Assembly: GCA_030524175.1 (NCBI GenBank)
Contig: JAUNHC010000003.1
Location: forward strand, 1-64,000
Length of the DNA stretch: 64,000 bases
Reading direction: 5' to 3'
From: Eubacteriales bacterium
Lineage (GTDB): Bacteria; Bacillota; Clostridia; Lachnospirales; Lachnospiraceae
Shown here piece by piece: positions 55,153 through 63,894 of the stretch (positions are counted from its first letter, which is position 1; every line of letters starts with the position of its first letter). A program made the position numbers and the translations under genes. The notes below the pieces were generated by a model that ran no database searches, had not been told where the DNA came from, and saw nothing but the letters and a program-made list of their open reading frames with translations.

Positions 55153-57438
55153 ATGGCTACATTAAAAGACATTGCCAAAGACGCCGGTGTCTCCATTGCC
55201 ACTGTTTCCTGCTGCCTGAGCGGAAGTAAGCCGGTAAAAGCCGAGACCCGTATGCGCATTATGGATTCCATAGAAAAACTGAAATACATTCCAAACTGGT
55301 CTGCCAGAAATTTGAAATCCTATCACTCTAATTTAATTGGGGTTGTACTGACCGATATTGACAATCTTTATCATTCAGAAATATTTAAGGGAATTTCGGC
55401 GTACCTGCAGAATCAAGATTTTACAGTCAGTGTTGCGTTTTCCAATAATTCTCCGGATATAGAATGTCAGAAAATTGAAGATTTTATCAGTCAGAACGCC
55501 GCCGGTCTTATTATCATAACCTGTCAGCCACAAAACACTGACTTTTTCCGCAGCAGGATTTTGAATTATCAGATTCCTACTGTTTTCATCGAGCGGGCCC
55601 CGGAAAACCTATTTGCTAATTTTACCGGTTTTGATAATTATCAGACAGCCTTTTATCTGACTGCAAAGCTGCTCAAAAAAGGCTATAAAAAACCAGCCTT
55701 AATTTGCGGGCCGGTTCATTTTTCTTCCGAGAATGACAGTATAAGAGGGTACAAGGATGCATTGTTTGACAGCGGGATCAAAGCTGATGACAGTCTGATC
55801 TGCTCCACCAATATGTCTAAAGAGGATGCTTTTAAGTCAGTTCTCACAGAAATCTGTACTCAGACTCCTGACTCTGTCATAACTACCTCTGAGAATATGG
55901 CGCTTGGTGCTATAGAGGCTTTTAATACTTATGGCCTGACGATTCCCGATTCTGTACGGATTATTACTTACAGCGAAGAATCCTGGAATAAAGCCTCTCG
56001 CATCCCAGGTGTTATCCATACAGAGCGTACTGCCTTCCGCCTTGGCCAGTCCGCTTCGGAATTATTACTGCAGAATATAAAATCTCCTGCTTTGTTTGAG
56101 CCGAAGATCATCAGTATGGAAGATCCCGTGATATATGGAGAGCTTCCCCTGCCGGGACGTGACAGTCTGATTGTTCCCGGCCCTACTGTTCACACAAATA
56201 AGCTGAAGGTTTTAATGGTGGACCTAGCCACTTCACGCTCTATATTTCTGCTGTCTGATTACTTCACACGTAAAACCGGAATAGCTTTGGAATTTGATTT
56301 CTATCCTCAAAACCAAATGCTGGACCGTATTTCCCATACCATTGACACAGATGCGGCTTATGATATACATATGTACGATGTTCCCTGGCTGAATTTTATG
56401 GTCCAGAACACCTTTGTATCAGATATCTCGGACTTCATAAACAGTCCTTCTTTTCATAAAAAAACAATATTTAAGGAAAATATGGATAATTGTAAATGTG
56501 AAGGCCAATATTATGGTATCCCTATTATCGGCGGTTCACAGATCATGTTCTACAGAAAAGATTTATTTGAAAACCGCCAGATAGTCAAGGCCTTTCAAAA
56601 CCGTTATCAGATTTCCCTCCGCCCGCCTAAAACGTGGACCGAATTTAACGGAACTGCCCGTTTCTTTACCCGCAGTTTTAACCCTGATTCACCGACGGAA
56701 TATGGAACCTCCTTTGCAGGAATCACCGATGAAGAGCTGGCACCGGAAATCCTGATCCGACTGTGGGCTTATGGCGGTATGCTCTGGGATGCTTATAACC
56801 GCCCCCAGCTTTATTCTCCTGAAAATGTACGGGCCATGGAAAGTATTCTGCAAACCTTACAGTATACAGAAAGAAATCCCTTTTGCACCTCTATTGCCGA
56901 CACAGTAGCCGATTTTTCCTCTGGAAAAACTGCCATGCTTATTACCTATACAGAATATGCCGCCCAGATTACAAACGGCATCCACAACAATACTATCGGA
57001 CGTATCGGGTATGAAATACTTCCTGGCAAATGTCCTGCCAGCATCGGCTGGAATATGGGCCTGAATCCTTTTTCGAAGAATACTGCCGCTGCATTTGCTT
57101 ACTTTGACTGGCTGACCCAGCATGACACAAGTTATTACATGACGATACTGGACGGCCAGTCTCCTGTAATAGCTCCTTATCACAGTCAGGAATTATTAAA
57201 GCTTTATCCCTGGCTTGGCATTACAGAACGCAGCTTTTCCTATACGCACAAAAGGACCGGACCATACAAAAATAATACTCTGATCATTCCCCAAAATAAA
57301 ATCGAAGCCATTCTTTGTAATGTGCTGCACCAGATTTTGGAAGATGGTATCTCCATTGAGGAGGCATTGAAGAAAAACGAAGAAAGTATGAAGCACCTGT
57401 TCCACTCCTACGGCTATCCAAAACCTCTGTGCCGTTGA
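55153..57438 (+). CDS. LacI regulator fused to a solute-binding domain
   Basis: The start MATLKDIAKDAGVSIATVS at 55153 follows GGGAG. The 761 residues comprise a LacI helix-turn-helix and hinge (1-58, with the SARNLKS hinge), a LacI sugar-sensing domain (about 60-330, LIGVVLTDIDNLYHSEIFKG; GFDNYQTAFYLTAKLL) and, from about 350, a family 1 extracellular-solute-binding domain (ALEFDFYPQNQMLD; IHMYDVPWLNFMV; YYGIPIIGGSQIMFYRKDLF; RPPKTWTEFNGTARFFT; GWNMGLNPFSKN). There is no signal peptide or membrane helix, so the second binding domain works in the cytoplasm, probably as a second ligand sensor. It diverges from the transport operon it presumably controls through the TCTAAACGTTTAGA sites. One terminator follows. 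Confidence 0.88.
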   Translation: MATLKDIAKDAGVSIATVSCCLSGSKPVKAETRMRIMDSIEKLKYIPNWSARNLKSYHSNLIGVVLTDIDNLYHSEIFKGISAYLQNQDFTVSVAFSNNSPDIECQKIEDFISQNAAGLIIITCQPQNTDFFRSRILNYQIPTVFIERAPENLFANFTGFDNYQTAFYLTAKLLKKGYKKPALICGPVHFSSENDSIRGYKDALFDSGIKADDSLICSTNMSKEDAFKSVLTEICTQTPDSVITTSENMALGAIEAFNTYGLTIPDSVRIITYSEESWNKASRIPGVIHTERTAFRLGQSASELLLQNIKSPALFEPKIISMEDPVIYGELPLPGRDSLIVPGPTVHTNKLKVLMVDLATSRSIFLLSDYFTRKTGIALEFDFYPQNQMLDRISHTIDTDAAYDIHMYDVPWLNFMVQNTFVSDISDFINSPSFHKKTIFKENMDNCKCEGQYYGIPIIGGSQIMFYRKDLFENRQIVKAFQNRYQISLRPPKTWTEFNGTARFFTRSFNPDSPTEYGTSFAGITDEELAPEILIRLWAYGGMLWDAYNRPQLYSPENVRAMESILQTLQYTERNPFCTSIADTVADFSSGKTAMLITYTEYAAQITNGIHNNTIGRIGYEILPGKCPASIGWNMGLNPFSKNTAAAFAYFDWLTQHDTSYYMTILDGQSPVIAPYHSQELLKLYPWLGITERSFSYTHKRTGPYKNNTLIIPQNKIEAILCNVLHQILEDGISIEEALKKNEESMKHLFHSYGYPKPLCR

Positions 57439-57459
57439 CATAGAGCTTTCAATGCCCAA

Positions 57460-57516
57460 AAAAGAGGAGTCTGCTGCACGTAAATAATCTCAGTGGTACA
57501 GCAGACTCCTCTTTTT
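57460..57516. terminator. Bidirectional terminator
   Basis: AAAAGAGGAGTCTGCTG and CAGCAGACTCCTCTTTT pair perfectly over 17 bases with a loop of about 23, between the convergent regulator and PPK2 genes. Confidence 0.85.
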
Positions 57517-57542
57517 ACTATAGGCGGCATTTCATATTATCT

Positions 57543-59015
57543 CTAATCCAATACCTTCTCCAGCTCATCGATCACAGTCTTCAGAGCTTTTATGCGTGCG
57601 TACTTCTTATCTACAGATTCCAGAATATGCCACGGGGCATAGGCAGTGCTTGTCTTTTGAAGCATTTCATTGACAGCAACCTCATAATCATCCCATTTCT
57701 CCCGGTTCCGCCAGTCCTCATCTGTGATTTTCCACTGCTTCTCAGGATTCTTCTGGCGCTCAGTAAACCGTGCAAGCTGTGTGTCCTTATCAATCTGGAC
57801 CCAGAATTTGATTATGACAGCACCCCAGTCAGAAAGCTCCTTCTCAAATTCATTCATCTCATTGTATGCCCGTTTCCAGTCATTTTCGCTGCAGAAGACC
57901 TCAAGACGTTCCACCATAACACGCCCGTACCAGGTTCTGTCAAAAATAGCAATGTGTCCGTCCTTGGGAAGTCTTGTCCAGAAGCGCCACAGATAATGGC
58001 GTGCTTTTTCATGGGGTTCAGGGCTGGCAATGGGATGCACCTCAAAACCTCTGGGGTCAAGTGCCTCTGTAATACGCTTTATGTTGCCGCCCTTGCCTGC
58101 AGCATCCCAGCCTTCGTAAGTAATGATCACAGGTACGCGCTTACGGTACACCCTGTTATGAAGTTCACCTAATTTTTTCTGAAGGTGCTTCAGCTCTGCC
58201 TTATACTCGTCCTCCTCAATCTCCTTGCCTTCAAGCTCTATGTCAGCAAGCTTGGGCATTTTCACGAGAGGAAATACATTCTGGAGTATGGGAACAGAAT
58301 GGGCGCTGTTCTGCATAGCCACTTCAATATTGCTCACCATTGTCTCCAGAACCTGCAGCTCTGCCCATTTTTTATCAACGGCATCTACCAAGTACCAGGG
58401 GGCAGTGGATGTATTGGTATCTGCAAGATATTTGTCAAAAACCTTCCTGCATTTTTTATAATGCTCATTCTGCCATTTATCAAATCCGGCTACGCGCCAC
58501 CGGGTATCCTTATCCGACAGCAGCCGCTCCATGCGCCGTGTCTGCTCCTCCCTGTCCAGCTGCATGAAAAACTTAAGCACCAGATACCCATTATCAGTGA
58601 GCTGACGCTCAAATCTTTTGATACTGTCAATTCTCTTAGTGTAATCCTCTCCCCTTAATTCTCCAGCCAGACAGTCCTTGCACGTCTGCTCCATCCAGCC
58701 GGAATCCAGGAAGGTAAATTTCCCTGATTCCGGTATTTCTTTAAAATACCGGTACAAAAACGGCCTGCGAAGTTCATCCGCCGTGGGCGCAGACATAGTT
58801 GCAACCTTAAAAAACCTGGGATCGATATTTTTGATTATTTTCCCTATGGTACTTCCCTTACCGGAAGCTCCCCACCCTTCAAAAAGCACCAGCACCGGAA
58901 GCTTATGCTCTTTTATTCTCATCTGCAGCTCATACAGTTTACTGCGGGCCGTATCCAGCCGCTCCTTTAACTCATCTTTGTCCGGAATGTCTGCCGGATT
59001 CCAATTCTTCAACAT
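57543..59015 (-). CDS. Double-domain PPK2-type polyphosphate kinase
   Basis: The 490-residue protein contains two PPK2 domains. The C-terminal one (about 275-490) has an intact Walker A (YEGWDAAGKGGNIKR) and the catalytic FDRTWYGRV. The N-terminal one (about 10-240) keeps GWGASGKGSTIGKI but has LDSGWMEQTC in place of DRSWY, so it is probably structural. This is the class II layout known as polyphosphate:AMP phosphotransferase, which makes ADP from AMP and polyphosphate in the cytoplasm. It is a single gene with a GAGGTG ribosome site and about 190 bp of AT-rich sequence upstream. Confidence 0.88.
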   Translation of the reverse strand: MLKNWNPADIPDKDELKERLDTARSKLYELQMRIKEHKLPVLVLFEGWGASGKGSTIGKIIKNIDPRFFKVATMSAPTADELRRPFLYRYFKEIPESGKFTFLDSGWMEQTCKDCLAGELRGEDYTKRIDSIKRFERQLTDNGYLVLKFFMQLDREEQTRRMERLLSDKDTRWRVAGFDKWQNEHYKKCRKVFDKYLADTNTSTAPWYLVDAVDKKWAELQVLETMVSNIEVAMQNSAHSVPILQNVFPLVKMPKLADIELEGKEIEEDEYKAELKHLQKKLGELHNRVYRKRVPVIITYEGWDAAGKGGNIKRITEALDPRGFEVHPIASPEPHEKARHYLWRFWTRLPKDGHIAIFDRTWYGRVMVERLEVFCSENDWKRAYNEMNEFEKELSDWGAVIIKFWVQIDKDTQLARFTERQKNPEKQWKITDEDWRNREKWDDYEVAVNEMLQKTSTAYAPWHILESVDKKYARIKALKTVIDELEKVLD

Positions 59016-59203
59016 ATGACTTCACCTCATTTTCTGTCTTCTCGTGATATATTATTATATAATGAAAATATTATAGCATAAAACTCCAGTTATTTCGACC
59101 ATTTTTCTTCAATTCCTGATTTTTTCCATGGTTTTTTTATGATATAATTATGGATATTCAGTCACGTAAGCTGAAATTTATACATAGAAAGGAAGTTTCT
59201 TCC

Positions 59204-59797
59204 ATGCCTTTATCTGTTTTTATTGACATGACTATTTCAGCCTGTATCACGGTCTGGTCGCCGGGGCCCAACAACATTCTTCTGCTGTCAACAGCCAGCA
59301 AATACGGCGTAAAGAAAAACCTCCGCCTGATGCTTGGTATCTGGACCGGCTCCTTGAGCCTCATGTTCCTGAGCGGCATTTTCTGCAGCGCTTTAGGTAC
59401 AGTGATTCCGGGAATCCAGCCTATTATGAAGTATATCGGTGCAGCCTATATTTTATACCTGGCCTGGCAGACTTACCACCGCAGCCCTCCGTCAGAGAAC
59501 AGTGCGGACAAAGAGCCTTCCTACCTGATGGGACTTATCCTCCAGCTCCTGAATGTAAAAATAATCATCTATGGGCTGACTATGTTCTCTTCCTTCATCT
59601 TGCCTCACGAACAAAGGATACCCGTATTGATTCTTCTGGCCTTTTATCTGATGATAATTGGTGCAATAGGAAATCTTATCTGGGCCTTTGCGGGAAATGT
59701 GCTGAAACATTTTTACAATGACCACTATAAGCTGATGAATATTATAATGGCCCTGCTTCTTGTGTGGTGTGCTCTGCGTATAACCGGATTTTTATAA
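59204..59797 (+). CDS. LysE-family exporter
   Basis: The start MPLSVFIDMTISACITVWSP at 59204 follows AAAGGAAG by eight bases; 197 residues. Six membrane helices and the motif WSPGPNNILLLSTASKYGVKKN near the N-terminus define the LysE/RhtB superfamily of amino acid and metabolite exporters. The C-terminus ends in a hydrophobic helix (IIMALLLVWCALRITGFL). The exported compound is unknown. A TATAAT box lies at 59143-59148. Confidence 0.88.
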   Translation: MPLSVFIDMTISACITVWSPGPNNILLLSTASKYGVKKNLRLMLGIWTGSLSLMFLSGIFCSALGTVIPGIQPIMKYIGAAYILYLAWQTYHRSPPSENSADKEPSYLMGLILQLLNVKIIIYGLTMFSSFILPHEQRIPVLILLAFYLMIIGAIGNLIWAFAGNVLKHFYNDHYKLMNIIMALLLVWCALRITGFL

Positions 59798-59848
59798 GTT
59801 TCCGAAGAGTCATAACCTTCTGGTAAGAACAAAATGGAGTACTTTCCT

Positions 59849-59911
59849 AGTATATAAATAAGGAGTCATGGCAACTGCAGTTCTGCAGTTTGCCATGGCT
59901 CCTTATATACT
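59849..59911. repeat. Long near-perfect hairpin after the LysE gene
   Basis: AGTATATAA...GGAGTCATGGCAACTGCAG and CTGCAGTTTGCCATGGCTCCTTATATACT pair over about 28 bases with a four-base bulge. It has no T tract and abuts the repeat element at 59912, so it may be part of a mobile hairpin element rather than a terminator. Confidence 0.6.
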
Positions 59912-60000
59912 GTGAAAGTCCCGGACGGCAGCTGTGAGAGCCGTAAACGCCGGGCAATCAACTTTTATGATCACTAATGTGTGTTTCCCACACATATCCC
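59912..60000 (+). repeat. Structured repeat element, short copy
   Basis: GTGAAAGTCCCGGACGGCAG at the left, a GCCGTAAACGCCGG segment and CAATCAACTTTTAT at the right match the two ends of the element at 48629 but lack about 100 interior bases; the following ATGTGTG/CACACAT stem and CC match the second stem of that copy. Confidence 0.6.
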
Positions 60001-60008
60001 TTTATAGA

Positions 60009-63000
60009 TTAACGGAACGCTTCCACTAATTCAGCACCGTCTGTGTAATCCTGCTTTTCCAGCTCCTCTGTAAACCAGCTGTCAATGCCCTCTACAGCTT
60101 CCCTGAAGGAATCGATATCCATCTCGTCATTCTCTGTAAAGGCAACTCCGTTTTTATCCTGCCACCGGCTCATGATCTCTTCATCACCGGAGCGGTTGAT
60201 ATAACGCTCATATTCCACTGCCTTTTGGCCCGCTTCATCCACAACAGCCTGCTGTTCAGGTGTGAGACTGTCATAAATCTCCTGGTTAATACAGAAGAAC
60301 AGACAGTCATAAATCGTATTCCACAGAGAGCAGTACGGCTGTACCTCCTGTACGCTTGCAGCGTCAATGGCCGGAAGGGGATTCTCCTGGCCTTCCACTG
60401 TATTCTGCTGTAATGCAGTATAAGTCTCTGACCAGTTCATGCTGGTGGCGTCCGCGCCCCACCGTTTGTAGCATTCCATGAGCAGGTTCGAACCTGCCAC
60501 ACGGATTTTCAGGTTTTTCATATCATCCACTGTTTTTACTTCATGGACACTGTTGGTAAGCTGACGGAAACCGTTCTCTGCTATTCCCATACAGTGCAGG
60601 CCGTATTCCTCCAGCACCTCTTTCAGCTTCTCTCCTCCCTCGCCGTCAAGCTTGGCGTCTGCGTCTTCTACAGAATCAAACAAAAACGGAAGAGATACCA
60701 CATTAAATCTGGGATCAAAAGCCGAATAAATCAGATTGGAATGCATGGAAATCTGTACCGGATCACCATTCATGAGAGCCTGGATTCCCTCTGACTGGTT
60801 TCCGTTGGTAAGCTGGTCGGCTGCATAAACATTAACCTTCACCTTACCTCCTGAGGCCTTTTCCATCAATTCTCCGAACTTACGCCCGCCCTCGGCCCAG
60901 GTACTCGTCTCTGTTGTGGAACAGGTAAAATTCCAGGTCATTTCCGGCCAGTCCAGATCACTGTGATCTGCCACATCATAGTTACCGGCAGCATCGGAAA
61001 CAAAAGTCTCAACAAGTTCTTCTGCATCCTGGTAACCCTGGCTTTCCAGTTCTTGGATAAACCAGTCTTCAACACCGTCCACATCAGCGCGGAAAGATTC
61101 CATATCCATATCTTCTTTTTTTGTAAAGAGAACACCGTTCTTTTCTTCCCAGCGGCTCATTATTTCTGAATCACCGGAGCGGTTGATGTATCGCTCATAT
61201 TCCACTGCCTTTTGTCCCGCTTCATCTACAACAGCCTGCTGTTCTTCCGTGAGTCCCTCATAAATCTCCTGGTTTACACAGAAGAACAGACAGTCATAAA
61301 TGGCATCCCAGAGTGAGCAGTAGGGCTGTACCTCCTGTACACTGGCAGCATCGATAGCGGGAAGGGGGTTCTCCTGGCCTTCCACTGTATTCTGCTGTAA
61401 TGCAGTATAAGTCTCTGACCAGTTCATGCTGGTGGCATCCGCGCCCCATCTCTTATAACATTCCATGAGAAGGTTCGAACCTGCCACACGGATTTTCAGG
61501 TTTTTCATATCATCCGAAGATTTCACTTCGTGGACACTGTTGGTAAGCTGGCGGAAGCCATTCTCTGCAATACCCATACAGTGAAGTCCGTATTCCTCCA
61601 AAATTTCCTTCATCTTATCCCCGGCAGCACCGTCGAACTTGGCATCAGCATCTTCCACCGAATCAAAAAGGAAGGGAAGGGATACCACATTAAATCTGGG
61701 ATCAAAAGCTGAATAAATCAGGTTCGAATGCATGGAAATCTGTACGGGATCCCCATTCATCAAAGCCTGGATACCTTCTGACTGGTTTCCGTTGGTAAGC
61801 TGGTCGGCTGCATAAACATTAACCTTTACCTTACCTCCCGTGGCCTGCTCCATAAGCTGGCCGAATTTTTCCCCTGCCTTAGCCCAGGTACTTGTCTCTG
61901 TAGTGGAGCATGCAAAATTCCAGGTCATTTCCGGCCAGTCCAGATCACTGTAATCTGCGATCTGGTCAAAAGAATTTTGTTCCCCGCCTTCCGGTGAATC
62001 GCTCTGCACTGTTGTCTGCTGATCCCCCGTATAAGCGCCGTCTTTTGCCAGAACTTTCGGAAGTCCCACGGAAACAGCAGGCACATATGTGACAATAAGA
62101 AGAACTGCCACACTGACAGCGATCATAGGCACCACTGCTTTGGAAATCTGCTGAAGGGTAACTTCAAGTCCCTTTTTAATCTTGATTCCGATCGCCACGA
62201 AGAGATTCACCCCAACTGGCGGTGTCACCTGGCCGATGGCAAGGTTCACGGTAGCCATAACACCGAAAGCTACCACATCATATCCCAATGCTTTGCACAC
62301 CGGAAGCATGATAGGAATAAATATGTACATTGCAGAGTTTGCATCAATAAAGCAGCCTGCGATAAGAAAGATAACATTCACGATCAACAGGAAAATGATC
62401 TGATTGCTGGCGATCCCTCCCAGAAGCCCAGATGCCGCCCCCGCAATTCCAAACTTGGTACATACAAAAGAAAACAGGGAGGCGCTGGCAACGATGAGCA
62501 TAATGCCGCCTGTTGTTTTCGCGGAGTCTACCAGGATATCCATTAAATCTCTAAAGGAAACCTCCCGGTAAATGACCATTCCCACAAACAGTCCATACAC
62601 AACAGACACTGCTGCAGCCTCTGTAGGCGTGAAAATACCTCCGTAAATCCCCCCAAGAATGATAACCGGCATTAAAAATCCCCAGAAAGCATCCTTAAAA
62701 GCAACCCAGCGTTCTTTTCCAGTAGCCTTCTGCTGGGTAGGCTGGATATTCTTCTTTCTTGCTTCCACCATAACTACTATAACAAGAGCCACTCCCATAA
62801 GTATACCGGGAACGATACCTGCCATAAACATATCTGCAATAGAAACACCTGTGATGGAGGCGTAAACTACAAAAGCGATACTTGGGGGTATGACAATGGC
62901 TATAGAGCTTGCCGTAGCCATCAGCGCTGTTGAGAAGGACGGGGAAAATCCCCCTCTCTCCACCATAGCGGGAACCAGAACTGCCCCAAGGGCCGCAACC

Positions 63001-63338
63001 GTAGCCGGGCCGGAGCCGGAAATGGCCCCGAAGAAGCAGGCTACGATAACACAGACTATGGCGATCCCCCCTCTTCTGTGCCCCACACAGGTATCAACGA
63101 ATTTGATCAGCCGTTTGGAAATTCCGGCCCTGGCCATAATATTTCCCGACAAAACGAAAAACGGAATGGCCAGCAGAAGGAATTTACTGATGCCCGAGTA
63201 CATGTTCGTTGCCACAATTGTAAGGGAAGTACCTGAATAGATAATAGCGCAGACTGATGAAAGTCCGAGACAAATACCAATAGGAACACCCAGAACCAGG
63301 AAAATAAAAAATGAAATAAAAAGAATTGCACTTATCAT
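60009..63338 (-). CDS. TRAP large permease fused to two tandem solute receptors
   Basis: The 1109-residue protein is a single uninterrupted frame. Residues 1-430 are DctM, with about 12 helices and the family motifs FVLSGNIMARAGISKRLIKF, FGAISGSGPATVAALG and TPPVGVNLFVA. After a linker of about 30 polar residues, two DctP receptors follow: about 463-790 and 792-1109, at a period of exactly 329 residues (987 bp). Both contain ADQLTNGNQSEGIQALMNGD, LPFLFDSVEDADAK and the carboxylate-binding Arg in LKIRVAGSNLL. Receptors are normally free or lipid-anchored; here they are tethered to the permease, which needs the DctM C-terminus to face outward. The middle of the two receptors is almost identical, a sign of recent duplication or gene conversion. 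It abuts dctQ. Confidence 0.9.
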   Translation of the reverse strand: MISAILFISFFIFLVLGVPIGICLGLSSVCAIIYSGTSLTIVATNMYSGISKFLLLAIPFFVLSGNIMARAGISKRLIKFVDTCVGHRRGGIAIVCVIVACFFGAISGSGPATVAALGAVLVPAMVERGGFSPSFSTALMATASSIAIVIPPSIAFVVYASITGVSIADMFMAGIVPGILMGVALVIVVMVEARKKNIQPTQQKATGKERWVAFKDAFWGFLMPVIILGGIYGGIFTPTEAAAVSVVYGLFVGMVIYREVSFRDLMDILVDSAKTTGGIMLIVASASLFSFVCTKFGIAGAASGLLGGIASNQIIFLLIVNVIFLIAGCFIDANSAMYIFIPIMLPVCKALGYDVVAFGVMATVNLAIGQVTPPVGVNLFVAIGIKIKKGLEVTLQQISKAVVPMIAVSVAVLLIVTYVPAVSVGLPKVLAKDGAYTGDQQTTVQSDSPEGGEQNSFDQIADYSDLDWPEMTWNFACSTTETSTWAKAGEKFGQLMEQATGGKVKVNVYAADQLTNGNQSEGIQALMNGDPVQISMHSNLIYSAFDPRFNVVSLPFLFDSVEDADAKFDGAAGDKMKEILEEYGLHCMGIAENGFRQLTNSVHEVKSSDDMKNLKIRVAGSNLLMECYKRWGADATSMNWSETYTALQQNTVEGQENPLPAIDAASVQEVQPYCSLWDAIYDCLFFCVNQEIYEGLTEEQQAVVDEAGQKAVEYERYINRSGDSEIMSRWEEKNGVLFTKKEDMDMESFRADVDGVEDWFIQELESQGYQDAEELVETFVSDAAGNYDVADHSDLDWPEMTWNFTCSTTETSTWAEGGRKFGELMEKASGGKVKVNVYAADQLTNGNQSEGIQALMNGDPVQISMHSNLIYSAFDPRFNVVSLPFLFDSVEDADAKLDGEGGEKLKEVLEEYGLHCMGIAENGFRQLTNSVHEVKTVDDMKNLKIRVAGSNLLMECYKRWGADATSMNWSETYTALQQNTVEGQENPLPAIDAASVQEVQPYCSLWNTIYDCLFFCINQEIYDSLTPEQQAVVDEAGQKAVEYERYINRSGDEEIMSRWQDKNGVAFTENDEMDIDSFREAVEGIDSWFTEELEKQDYTDGAELVEAFR

Positions 63339-63836
63339 TTATTTATCCTCCTTTTTCTTATCTTTTGTACAGAAATCAATGCAGTATTCTATAAAATGAA
63401 GAATCATGCAACCTGCACCGATGGGAACAAAGGACCAGAAAATCCATTCCGGCCAATTCAGCACAAAGGTACGCTTACCATTGGCAAGCTGGGTGATAAC
63501 CTTATCCATACCATACTTAAACAAAATTACTGTAAAAATAATACTGAGCACAGTAATGAGAATGACGGACGGCTTGCGCAGCTTATCCGGAAGCCGGTCT
63601 GTGAACAGTGTCAGACTGACCAGTTCTCCCTCCCTGCAGGAAAGAGCTGCTGCCAGCAAAGTGATCAAAACAAAGACCGCCACCACAAGCTCCTCTGTAA
63701 AGGACCAGGAACGGTGGATGACCTTACGGGAAAACACGTTTCCCACAGTGAGTACCAGAATCAGAAGCAAAGACACGATCAGAAGAACTTTCTCCACTGA
63801 TGCCACTGCGTTCATGATTTTTTTGTAAGTTTTCAT
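63339..63836 (-). CDS. TRAP transporter small permease DctQ
   Basis: The 165-residue protein has four membrane helices (starting about 15, 50, 90 and 132) and the DctQ pattern VGNVFSRKVIHRSWSFTEELVVAVFVLITLLAAALSCREGEL (seen as NVFSRKVIHRSWSFTEEL and AALSCREGEL). With DctM it forms the membrane part of a Na+-driven TRAP importer. A strong GGAGGAG site precedes the start and the downstream fusion gene begins at the next base. It follows a T-box leader. Confidence 0.9.
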   Translation of the reverse strand: MKTYKKIMNAVASVEKVLLIVSLLLILVLTVGNVFSRKVIHRSWSFTEELVVAVFVLITLLAAALSCREGELVSLTLFTDRLPDKLRKPSVILITVLSIIFTVILFKYGMDKVITQLANGKRTFVLNWPEWIFWSFVPIGAGCMILHFIEYCIDFCTKDKKKEDK

Positions 63837-63894
63837 TCTATCTCCTCCTCTTGGTTACTTCCGGCTTCAGGATCGGATCAAGGATTACATGCAC

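Noticed and set aside
60009-63338. Assembly artefact producing the double receptor
   Set aside because: The two receptor copies differ at many positions, mainly near their ends, and the frame stays open across both; a collapsed or duplicated read error would give identical copies. Long reads remain the decisive test.
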